NCBI GenBank assembly: GCA_018260375.1
Contig: JAGLBF010000110.1
Span: 1-7,907, forward strand
Length of the DNA: 7,907 bases
Direction of reading: 5' to 3'
Origin: Deinococcus sp.
GTDB taxonomy: Bacteria > Deinococcota > Deinococci > Deinococcales > Deinococcaceae
Part shown: positions 1 to 4,964 of the stretch, piece after piece
How the letters are laid out: every line of letters starts with the position of its first letter
Position numbering within the stretch: the first letter of the stretch is position 1
Notes under the pieces: generated by a model
Database searches by the model: none
What the model was told of the DNA's origin: nothing
Seen by the model: the letters and a program-made list of their open reading frames with translations, nothing else
Made by a program: the position numbers and the translations under genes

Positions 1-119
1 ATTCCACCACAGTCGGAAAAGCGCCGCCTGCGGCTCCATACCACACAGTCCGTATGCTGTTCCCACTCGCATCCGCTCGGATTGATTCAGAAATACGCCA
101 AATCAATCGGAATCCGTAT
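1..119 (-). repeat. Dispersed 119-bp repeat, copy 1 (minus orientation)
   Basis: Read on the minus strand this starts with ATACGGATTCCG and ends with GTGGTGGAAT. It matches copy 2 (4005-4123) with 6 substitutions and no indels. Five more bases beyond its left end (CTGTG, to 124) are also shared with copy 2. It carries the same small stems as the other copies: GATTGATT/AATCAATC and GCCGC/GCGGC, the latter followed by TTTT on the minus strand (bases 17-34). The window begins exactly at the right end of the shared core, so any further tail is outside. I see no protein-coding capacity. It resembles the small noncoding or MITE-like repeats known in Deinococcus genomes; family membership is unverified. 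Confidence 0.9.
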
Positions 120-562
120 CACAGTATTTTAGGAAGATTGAGCCACAAGAGACAGCTACAATCGGGACTCAGTGGCTTTATGGTTGCTCAGGAAGTGTAT
201 CTGCCATACCTACTTGGCCTGAACCAGGTGCTAAAGCTTATGCAACTTATCAATGTACGGGTGCAAATATTGCAGTAGCTGAACTTTATTCTTCTGCTGG
301 TTTGGGAGCTGATTCTGTTCATTACCAAGCATCTCAAGGGCGCAATAATTTGTTGCATGTAGAGAATTGTGGAAATCAATACTGTAACTCTTCTTCAATG
401 ATATCAATTTTTCCCCCTGGTTCTACAACAATTGCTGGTGGTGTAAATATTGGGGGTGAGATTGTAAAAATAGTCAGCGCCCAAGGCGGCATTTCTTCTG
501 CTTTAACCTACAATCAGCCAGCAAAGGTAGTTTACGTTGTAAATAATTCTAGCTACTATTAA
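86..562 (+). pseudogene. 5'-truncated remnant of an exported-type hypothetical gene
   Basis: A frame stays open from a TGA at 83-85 to the TAA at 560-562, about 158 codons, but has no ATG or GTG start. The first possible start is a TTG at 302 deep inside. The first dozen codons come from the repeat element, and gene-like sequence begins around 122-150. The protein is rich in Ser, Gly, Ala, Tyr and Asn and has four cysteines (in YGCSGS, YQCTGA and ENCGNQYC). It ends in Tyr-Tyr with beta-rich segments, which suits a secreted or cell-surface disulfide-bonded protein. I do not recognise the family. The simplest reading is that the repeat inserted into the gene, or replaced its 5' part, leaving a C-terminal fragment. 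Its AT-rich codon use differs from hemQ, recO and the proline genes. A short protein from TTG 302 (86 aa) is possible but unlikely. Confidence 0.6.
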
Positions 563-613
563 TGTATTAAATGAAAAAACCGTTTTACGAGGCGGTTTTT
601 CATTTAATACATT
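561..613. terminator. Bidirectional intrinsic terminator between convergent genes
   Basis: The left arm at 561-582 (AATGTATTAAATGAAAAAAC plus CG) pairs with the right arm at 593-613 (CGGTTTTTCATTTAATACATT). This gives about 21 base pairs with one bulged A and a loop of about 10 nt. The GC base of the stem next to A6/T5 tracts gives a U-rich 3' arm in both directions. The arms contain or touch the stop codons of both flanking frames (560-562 on plus, 604-606 on minus), so one structure serves both transcripts. Confidence 0.85.
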
Positions 614-930
614 CCGTCGTAGACTTTTCTAGAATTATCTATAATATGGACTGCTATTTTTTCGCCATCATTTAAAACATCACTGCTTTTTATATTTAAT
701 TTTTTCTCATATCCCTCTGGATTTTTGTTTATTTCTTCACAATTTACATGATTGAAATTTCTTGATGTTTCAGCTATTATTCTTTTTGCTGTTTTCCCAC
801 AATTATCCATATATAAAGCTATATTCCTTTCACTCTGAGTTAGCTCTATTTTTTTTGTGCAGGCAGGTAAAAATGGTGACAACAATAGAAGGATAGCAGC
901 GAAAAATCTAATTTTTAATCTAATATGCAT
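604..930 (-). CDS. Small putative lipoprotein, hypothetical
   Basis: This encodes a 108-aa protein from the ATG at 930. A 113-aa version would start at 945. The N-terminus has a basic n-region (HIRLKIR), a hydrophobic core (FFAAILLLLSPF) and then LPAC, a near-consensus lipobox. Cleavage before that Cys would leave a lipid-anchored protein of about 85 residues. The Pro at -2 is somewhat unusual. The mature part is charged, rich in Lys, Asn and Glu, and has two more cysteines (in MDNCG and VNCEE) that could form a disulfide. I recognise no domain and propose no function. I favour the 930 start because it gives a compact signal peptide and a TACAAT hexamer lies 5 nt upstream. Neither start has a Shine-Dalgarno sequence. 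The gene is strongly AT-rich compared with hemQ and recO, suggesting recent acquisition. It converges on the remnant at 86-562 and shares its terminator. Confidence 0.65.
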   Translation of the reverse strand: MHIRLKIRFFAAILLLLSPFLPACTKKIELTQSERNIALYMDNCGKTAKRIIAETSRNFNHVNCEEINKNPEGYEKKLNIKSSDVLNDGEKIAVHIIDNSRKVYDGMY

Positions 931-935
931 AATTG

Positions 936-941
936 ATTGTA
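936..941 (-). promoter_or_regulatory. Candidate -10 of the lipoprotein gene (TACAAT)
   Basis: TACAAT on the minus strand lies 5 nt before the ATG at 930. This is close to the 6-7 nt spacing seen at recO, the zinc-finger gene, gntR and hemQ, which fits a leaderless or nearly leaderless transcript. I found no good -35, and the surroundings are so AT-rich that chance matches are likely. Confidence 0.3.
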
Positions 942-1080
942 TCATATATTGCAGCTTATATCATATAAATATATGTTTTATAATCATCTCAAAATCTGTT
1001 CATGTATCCCTGTGCTAAAATTTGCAAAATCTCCTATAGTTTTGATGAGAGATTAGACCGCTTCACTCAGGGAGCTACAC

Positions 1081-1112
1081 CTAATGCAGTTAGACACTAG
1101 TGCAGTTAGACA
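1081..1112. repeat. Tandem 16-bp duplication in an otherwise gene-free stretch
   Basis: CTAATGCAGTTAGACA (1081-1096) is followed directly by CTAGTGCAGTTAGACA (1097-1112), 15 of 16 bases identical. It lies in the stretch from 942 to 1203, where I see no gene, RNA gene or other structure on either strand. It could be a two-site operator or just a local duplication; nothing in the sequence decides which. Confidence 0.75.
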
Positions 1113-1203
1113 AATCCTTAGATTTAATAGCTAAAAGGTAATAGGGCGATAAGTCTCAAAACTAGAGGTTTGCTGACATTTTGTCCATCTATTCGTGAGG
1201 GTG

Positions 1204-1410
1204 CTAGTGTGTAGTAGCTGCTTTTTCACCGATGCGCCGCAGCTTAGCAATGAGTTCTGTATATTGTTCAGGTTCTTCTTTCTGCGTCTCTAAGAGGTCG
1301 GCTAAAAACCAGGCTTCTGAGGCATCTAGGTTATTCTCTCTTTCGGCCTTTCATTCTTGGCGTGTTTTGGTCGTCATGCTTGCCAGCTTAGGAGCTTTAC
1401 TAATTGTCAC
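1204..1410 (-). pseudogene. Small gene interrupted by an in-frame TGA, hypothetical
   Basis: On the minus strand a GTG at 1410 is preceded by AGGA at 4-nt spacing. It opens a frame reading VTISKAPKLAS, then MTTKTRQE. A TGA follows at 1351-1353, and the same frame continues for 48 codons to TAG at 1204-1206. The downstream part reads like real protein: acidic, amphipathic and helical (EAWFLADLLETQ, then EQYTELIAKLRRIGEK). It has no start codon of its own. Changing the TGA back to TGG (Trp) would give a 68-aa protein. I do not recognise the family. The overlapping plus frame (1232-1450) is Ser/Arg/Leu-rich, as antisense frames usually are. The gene is divergent from hemQ, with 45 bp between the start codons. 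Alternatives are a sequencing error at the TGA or a chance open frame. Confidence 0.4.
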
Positions 1411-1442
1411 ATTGTCCTGTACATTCTGGCGGCGTTTGGTGG

Positions 1443-1448
1443 AATACT
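1443..1448 (+). promoter_or_regulatory. Candidate -10 of hemQ (AATACT), leaderless geometry
   Basis: AATACT lies 7 nt before the ATG at 1456. This spacing matches TATACT before the zinc-finger gene (7 nt) and recO (6 nt). The first base departs from consensus and no convincing -35 is visible. The position supports the 1456 start and an mRNA with little or no leader. Confidence 0.4.
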
Positions 1449-1455
1449 GAGCGCT

Positions 1456-2274
1456 ATGAGCCAAGAACACCAACCCGAAACGCCCACCACCGCCGCGCCC
1501 ACCCCTCCTAAGCCCCCAGCGCGGCGCATGATGGTTGACCTTGACCCCAGCGGACAGGTGACGCAGCGCGAGCCAGACCGCGCCAAGCGCCAGTTTCTCA
1601 ACTACGCGTTTTACAAGTTAGACCCCGCTTTTCGCCGCCTGAGCCGCGAGGAGCAGCAGGCCATGAAAGACGAATTTGTGGCCGCGGCTACGGCCTGGTC
1701 TACCGACGCCCCCAAGGAAAAGGGCCTGATACAGCGCACCTACACGTTGGGCGGCGTGCGGAGTGATGTGGACTTTATGCTCTGGCGTATCGCCTTTGAC
1801 GTGCGTGACTTTACCGAAGCCCAAACCCGCCTCAACAAAACCCGCATGATGGGCTACCTGACCCAGCCGCGCAACTACATCGCCATGCAAAAGCGCAGCC
1901 AGTATGTCAACCGCGTAGAAGGCAGCGGTCACGGCCTAGAAATCTTGCCAGGACAGGGGCAATACCTCTTTATTTATCCCTTTGTCAAGACGCGGGCCTG
2001 GTATGATCTGACCCCCCATGCCAGACAAGGCATGATGGATGAACACATCTACGCTTCAGGGCCCTTTAAAGGCGTGCGAATCAATACCAGTTACAGCTAC
2101 GGCATTGATGACCAGGAATTTGTGGTTAGCTTTGACTCAGACTATACACAGGAGTTTGTAGATTTGGTACACAGGTTGCGCTACACCGAAGCGAGCAACT
2201 ACACTTTATCTGATACGCCGATGTTTACCTGTATCAAGGCTGAACTAGAGCAGATTATTGCTGACTTAAGCTGA
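1456..2274 (+). CDS. hemQ: Coproheme decarboxylase HemQ (chlorite dismutase family)
   Basis: HemQ/ChdC oxidatively decarboxylates two propionates of coproheme III with peroxide to make heme b, the last step of the coproporphyrin-dependent pathway. It acts in the cytoplasm. The 272-aa protein starts with a Pro/Thr-rich extension of about 25 residues and then has the paired ferredoxin-like fold of the family. Visible landmarks are DVDFMLWRI (105-112), YPFVKTRAWYDL (174-185) with the expected catalytic Tyr174, MMDEHIYAS (193-201) with the proximal heme ligand His197, and SYGIDDQEFVVSFDSD (214-229). The C-terminus has DLVHRLRYTEAS and DTPMFT. True chlorite dismutases carry a distal Arg. Here the YPxxK-type motif and the HemQ-style C-terminus favour decarboxylase, not chlorite breakdown. 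The ATG at 1456 is chosen over an upstream TTG (1357) because the extra residues look unrelated and a -10 lies 7 nt before it. No other heme gene is adjacent. It converges on recO. Confidence 0.9.
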   Translation: MSQEHQPETPTTAAPTPPKPPARRMMVDLDPSGQVTQREPDRAKRQFLNYAFYKLDPAFRRLSREEQQAMKDEFVAAATAWSTDAPKEKGLIQRTYTLGGVRSDVDFMLWRIAFDVRDFTEAQTRLNKTRMMGYLTQPRNYIAMQKRSQYVNRVEGSGHGLEILPGQGQYLFIYPFVKTRAWYDLTPHARQGMMDEHIYASGPFKGVRINTSYSYGIDDQEFVVSFDSDYTQEFVDLVHRLRYTEASNYTLSDTPMFTCIKAELEQIIADLS

Positions 2275-2315
2275 TCTAGAAGCGCTGGGTTATAAACGCT
2301 CAACATCGCTTGTGG

Positions 2316-2352
2316 CCCAGACGTTTGGTCAACAACCCAGACGTTTTGACCA
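2316..2352. repeat. Short direct and inverted repeats downstream of hemQ
   Basis: CCCAGACGTTT occurs at 2316-2326 and again at 2336-2346, a 20-bp period. TGGTCAA (2326-2332) pairs with TTGACCA (2346-2352), a 7-bp stem with a 13-nt loop. No T-run follows on either strand, so a classical terminator is not supported, although the convergent hemQ/recO position makes an end-of-transcript role reasonable. Confidence 0.45.
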
Positions 2353-2369
2353 CCAACAGACAGGCGACT

Positions 2370-2396
2370 ACAAGCAGGAGTGTCACCCCTGCTTGT
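2370..2396. terminator. Hairpin across the recO stop codon, possible terminator
   Basis: ACAAGCAGG (2370-2378) is perfectly complementary to CCTGCTTGT (2388-2396), a 9-bp stem with a 9-nt loop that contains the recO stop (2383-2385). It lacks a following T-run in both directions, so it may be a weak terminator, an mRNA 3'-end stabiliser or a chance palindrome. Confidence 0.35.
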
Positions 2397-3207
2397 GCCG
2401 GACTGCCGCCGGTGGATGGATGAGTGCTGACGCCTGAGTGCTCACAGCGTCCCAGCTTCTCACCTTGCCGACCTGGGTCGTGACAAAGCGCTCTAGGCTG
2501 TGCCATAGTCCTGGGCGCTGGGGCCTGGGCAGGGGCGAGAGCATCAGCATTTTGACCGTGTGCTTGTGGGCAAACTGCAAAAATTCTAGGCGCTCGCTGG
2601 GGTGGGGCGCGGGGGCGTTGTGCTCAAGGGCAGCGCAGCGCATGCACAGCAGTTGCCCGCCATGTGGGTCAGGGTACTGAGGCTCAGCCGCGCCGCAGCG
2701 GGCGCATAGGGGGCGCAGGGTAAAGCCCGCGAGCGCCAGCAGTTTATAGCTCATCACCAGCGTCACCCACTCAGGGTCAGCTTGGTGGGCTACGCCGCGC
2801 AGTGACCCCGCGTACAGGTCAAAGGCTGACTGTGAATATTCCCCTTCCTGAAACAGACTGTCAGCCAGCTCGGTGAGCAGGTGCGCGTAGGGGTGACGTT
2901 CAGGTTGGGCCAGGGTAGGCAAAGCCCCCTGCAACACGCTTTGCTGTATGGTCGCTAGGTCACTCTGGGGGGTTTGATAAAGCTGTACCTCAACGTGATG
3001 AAAGAGGTTGAGCCGGCTGGCTTGCTCACCGCGCACCCCACCGCGCGCAATGGCTTTTATTTTGCCCTGGGGGGTCAGCAAGGATACGATGATGTCTCCT
3101 TTGGGCATGATGCGCCGCCGCATGACAATGCCGCTGCGGTTGATGCTGCGCGACCTGTTGCGCGAGTCGGTAGGACGCTGGACATGCATGTCGGGGAGCG
3201 CGGGCAT
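2383..3207 (-). CDS. recO: DNA repair and recombination mediator RecO
   Basis: RecO works with RecR, and with RecF, to load RecA onto SSB-coated single-stranded DNA and to anneal complementary strands in the RecFOR pathway. This pathway is the main double-strand-break route in Deinococcus, which lacks RecBC. From the ATG at 3207 the protein has 274 aa. An N-terminal OB-fold holds NRSGIVMRRR, GDIIVSLLTPQGKIKAIARGG and LNLFHHVEVQLY. A helical middle follows with ELADSLFQEGEYSQSAFDLY and DPEWVTLVMSYKLL. Then comes a four-cysteine zinc finger, CARC and CMRC 17 residues apart, and a C-terminal helical region with LERFVTTQVGKVRSWD. This order matches the Deinococcus RecO I know. The start at 3207 is chosen because TATACT lies 6 nt upstream. 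The 11 extra residues from 3240 would include the promoter itself. The ATG at 3189 is another option. It converges with hemQ. Confidence 0.93.
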   Translation of the reverse strand: MPALPDMHVQRPTDSRNRSRSINRSGIVMRRRIMPKGDIIVSLLTPQGKIKAIARGGVRGEQASRLNLFHHVEVQLYQTPQSDLATIQQSVLQGALPTLAQPERHPYAHLLTELADSLFQEGEYSQSAFDLYAGSLRGVAHQADPEWVTLVMSYKLLALAGFTLRPLCARCGAAEPQYPDPHGGQLLCMRCAALEHNAPAPHPSERLEFLQFAHKHTVKMLMLSPLPRPQRPGLWHSLERFVTTQVGKVRSWDAVSTQASALIHPPAAVRHKQG

Positions 3208-3213
3208 CTGACT

Positions 3214-3240
3214 AGTATAGCGGCGAAGGGTGAACCACAA
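3214..3240 (-). promoter_or_regulatory. recO promoter, leaderless type
   Basis: On the minus strand TATACT (3219 to 3214) lies 6 nt before the ATG at 3207. A weak -35-like TTGTGG (3240 to 3235) sits 15 bp further upstream. No Shine-Dalgarno precedes the ATG, consistent with transcription starting at or next to the start codon. Confidence 0.55.
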
Positions 3241-3543
3241 GTGTTCAGTGGTCAGCTTTTCAGGGCCAGGCCCATGATCACCATCAGTATTGATCTATTG
3301 GGTATATCTACATCTAGTCATTTGGATGAGCCGTATATCATGAGTGCACAGTAAAATAAGAGGCGTGAATACCATGATATAAGGCAGTCCTTATCTATAC
3401 AAGCTACAGTTAGTATAAATATTATGCTCTTTTTATCATCTGCCTGCTGTTGTGTATTACAGGTGCCGCTGAGCGTATGTACGGTTGACCTATGCATATC
3501 AAGTCCTGTTCTAGTTGCCCATCACGCCCTAACCAACATCAAC
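3241..3543. other. Divergent intergenic region, no gene seen
   Basis: This stretch between the recO and zinc-finger gene promoters is AT-rich in its middle (about 3290-3450) and has no credible coding frame or RNA gene. It contains a perfect inverted repeat ATAAGG-CAGT-CCTTAT at 3379-3394, an operator-sized palindrome. An imperfect stem lies at 3271-3302 (CCCATGATCA against TGATCTATTGGG). A TTGACC at 3485-3490 looks like a -35 but has no good -10 at the right distance. Confidence 0.5.
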
Positions 3544-3549
3544 TATACT
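3544..3549 (+). promoter_or_regulatory. -10 hexamer TATACT of the zinc-finger gene
   Basis: TATACT ends 7 nt before the ATG at 3557, mirroring the recO promoter on the other strand. No Shine-Dalgarno and no clear -35 are present. It fixes the start at 3557 and suggests a leaderless mRNA. Confidence 0.55.
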
Positions 3550-3556
3550 GACGCCA

Positions 3557-3949
3557 ATGAGCGATGGTCATTACTCCGAGCGCGATTTGCTGCGCGAATT
3601 GTTCCCCGAAACCGCCCAGGTGATTTATGGCAAGGCTGGCAGCCCCAAGCCAGGTACGCTGGGCCTGTATACGGTGGCTGACACCAAACTGGCGCTGGTC
3701 TACGGCGCACAGCTGGCAGAGTTTACGCCTGTGCCGCCTAGAGGTACTTCGGCTTTGCACTGCGACCTGTGCCACTATACCCGCAGCCGCAGCGAGGCCG
3801 CCTTTTACCGCGTACAGGTCAGCCCCACCCTGACGCGCTATGTGTCGCTGTGCCTGGAGACCGAGCACTGCCAGCGCCGCGCAGGCAAAAGTGGTCTTAA
3901 AGCCTTTGCCGAGCGGATATTTCCTATTGAACAGGGCTACGTAGAGTAA
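3557..3949 (+). CDS. Small treble-clef zinc-finger protein, FBP (EF-G-binding) type
   Basis: This 130-aa protein has no signal peptide or membrane segment. The N-terminal half begins with helical SERDLLRELFPETAQVIYG, followed by a beta-rich part (TLGLYTVADTKLALVYGAQ). The C-terminal half has a probable zinc site: CDLC (Cys69, Cys72), then about 26 residues later SLCLETEHC (Cys99, Cys105). That CxxC then CxxxxxC pattern, with YxSLC-type residues before the second pair, resembles the FBP_C domain of FusB-like proteins. Those bind elongation factor G and help release it from the ribosome. By analogy this could be a cytoplasmic translation or ribosome-rescue accessory factor. That role is inferred from the motif alone, and an unrelated zinc-binding protein is possible. 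It is monocistronic: a divergent promoter precedes it and the repeat element lies 55 bp after its stop. Confidence 0.75.
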   Translation: MSDGHYSERDLLRELFPETAQVIYGKAGSPKPGTLGLYTVADTKLALVYGAQLAEFTPVPPRGTSALHCDLCHYTRSRSEAAFYRVQVSPTLTRYVSLCLETEHCQRRAGKSGLKAFAERIFPIEQGYVE

Positions 3950-4004
3950 GTAGAGCCATATGTATTCGGACTAGAATTGTGCTGAATATGCGGTCAAACC
4001 TGTG

Positions 4005-4140
4005 ATACGGATTCCGATTGATTTGGCGTACTTCCGAATCAATCAGGGCGGATGCGAGTGGGAACAGCATACGGACTGCGCGGTATGGAGCCGCAGGCGG
4101 CGCTTTTCCGACTGTGGTGGAATTTAGCGCAGTCCGTATG
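4005..4140 (+). repeat. Dispersed repeat, copy 2, with inverted-repeat tail
   Basis: The 119-bp core at 4005-4123 differs from copy 3 at 3 positions and from copy 1 at 6, with no indels. Left end ATACGGA (4005-4011) and right TCCGTAT (4133-4139) form short terminal inverted repeats. CATACGGACTGCGC (4068-4081) is perfectly complementary to the tail GCGCAGTCCGTATG (4127-4140). Other stems are GATTGATT/AATCAATC (4016-4023 and 4037-4044) and GCCGC/GCGGC followed by GC and TTTT (4090-4107). The last resembles a small terminator for the upstream gene. It has no coding capacity. The structure suggests a MITE or folded noncoding repeat. Confidence 0.9.
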
Positions 4141-4184
4141 AGACGGGCACTGTGCTTCCATAGAGCGGAAGGCGTATAAGTCAG

Positions 4185-4195
4185 CAGACTCTGTG
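4185..4195 (+). promoter_or_regulatory. Shared motif CAGACTCTGTG upstream of gntR
   Basis: This 11-mer, containing the palindrome CAGA-C-TCTG, recurs exactly at 5979-5989 upstream of pruA. A partial version, CAGACTC, occurs at 6132-6138. It lies 37 bp before the ATTGTATACAAT palindrome. A binding site for a regulator of proline genes is an inference from this recurrence. Confidence 0.4.
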
Positions 4196-4232
4196 GGGGT
4201 TCTTTTTGAAGCCAGACCACACGCCCTCCAAA

Positions 4233-4244
4233 ATTGTATACAAT
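4233..4244 (+). promoter_or_regulatory. gntR promoter with overlapping palindromic operator
   Basis: ATTGTATACAAT is a perfect 12-bp palindrome of the type bound by FCD-class GntR regulators. Its right half, TACAAT (4239-4244), makes a good -10 hexamer placed 6 nt before the ATG at 4251. Bound regulator would therefore block its own promoter. The core TGTATACA recurs at 6126-6133 in front of pruA. Confidence 0.65.
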
Positions 4245-4250
4245 ATGCAC

Positions 4251-4964
4251 ATGACTTCTGAAGCCAAACAGACGGTTGCCTTTGCACGGCCTGTGCTTGT
4301 GCGTGACGGAGTCTATGAACATTTACGACTGGCTATTTTGGACGGTGTGTATGCACCTGCTGAGCGGCTGGGCGAGGTGGAACTGGGCCAAAAGCTGGGC
4401 GTGTCACGCACGCCTATCCGCGAGGCGTTGATGCGGCTGTCCCAAGACGGCTTGGTGCAACCCGAGGCCAACAAGGGCATGCGGGTGAGGACGCTCAACA
4501 TCGCTGAAGCTCAGGAAACCTACCGCGTGCGCGTGGAGCTTGACGGCCTAGCGGCAGAGCTAGCGGCGCAGCACCACACCCCTGAGCAGGCGCGGGTCTT
4601 GCAAACGGCACTGCGCGACCTAGAAGAGCAGGCAGGGAGCGATTACCGCCACCAAACGCGGCTCGACCTGGCCTTTCACCGCTGCATTGTGAGCGCGTCA
4701 CACAACAGCGTACTAGAGCTGCTGTGCCGCGACCTAGAAAGCCGCGTGGCGCTGATCAAGCACCAAACCCGTACCTACAACGCCGATCCGCATACCAGCG
4801 CACAACATTCACACATTTTGCAAGCCATTTTGGACGGTGACGCGGCCCAAGCCCGTCAAGCGGCCCAGTTGCATGTCCGCACCTTTATGGAGCTGATGTT
4901 GCAAGAACTTTCACCCACAGCGTTTTCCATCAATACACCCGCACCGGAGGAAACAACTGAATGA
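4251..4964 (+). CDS. GntR-family (FadR/FCD class) regulator of proline catabolism
   Basis: This 237-aa DNA-binding regulator has an N-terminal winged helix at about 18-80. Its recognition region is VELGQKLGVSRTPIREALMRLSQDGLV (43-69), the classic GntR signature. A C-terminal all-helical FCD ligand-binding domain follows at about 85-220. The metal-binding set is visible: Asp139 and His143 (DLAFH), His186 (QHSHIL) and His208 (AQLHVR). FCD regulators usually bind small carboxylates; proline, P5C or glutamate is a reasonable guess here, not shown. The ATG at 4251 is chosen because TACAAT lies 6 nt upstream, with an ATG at 4245 also in frame. The TTG at 4206 would put the promoter inside the gene. 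Its stop overlaps the proline dehydrogenase start (ATGA), so the two are co-translated. A palindrome over its own promoter suggests autoregulation. Confidence 0.9.
   Translation: MTSEAKQTVAFARPVLVRDGVYEHLRLAILDGVYAPAERLGEVELGQKLGVSRTPIREALMRLSQDGLVQPEANKGMRVRTLNIAEAQETYRVRVELDGLAAELAAQHHTPEQARVLQTALRDLEEQAGSDYRHQTRLDLAFHRCIVSASHNSVLELLCRDLESRVALIKHQTRTYNADPHTSAQHSHILQAILDGDAAQARQAAQLHVRTFMELMLQELSPTAFSINTPAPEETTE
4946..4950 (+). promoter_or_regulatory. Ribosome binding site of proline dehydrogenase (GGAGG)
   Basis: GGAGG lies within the end of gntR, 10 nt before the ATG at 4961. It supports that start and translation from the shared mRNA, unlike gntR itself, which has no Shine-Dalgarno. Confidence 0.7.

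Noticed and set aside
54..278. Plus-strand 74-aa frame
   Set aside because: It starts inside repeat copy 1 and runs out of frame with the more protein-like reading at 86-562; it has no ribosome site.
1351..1353. Selenocysteine codon at the internal TGA
   Set aside because: No SECIS-like hairpin was recognised after it and no selenoprotein family match; a nonsense mutation is simpler.
1232..1450. Plus-strand 72-aa frame with a hydrophobic C-terminal half
   Set aside because: Composition is Ser/Arg/Leu-rich, as expected of the antisense of the minus-strand frame at 1204-1410, which reads more like a true protein. No Shine-Dalgarno.
1357..1455. N-terminal extension of hemQ from a TTG
   Set aside because: The added residues look like translated intergenic DNA and would swallow the -10 at 1443-1448.
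3208..3240. N-terminal extension of recO
   Set aside because: The extra 11 residues contain the TATACT promoter, and RecO homologues begin shortly before NRSGIV.
4206..4250. N-terminal extension of gntR from a TTG
   Set aside because: It would encode across the palindromic operator and -10; the ATG at 4251 fits promoter spacing.
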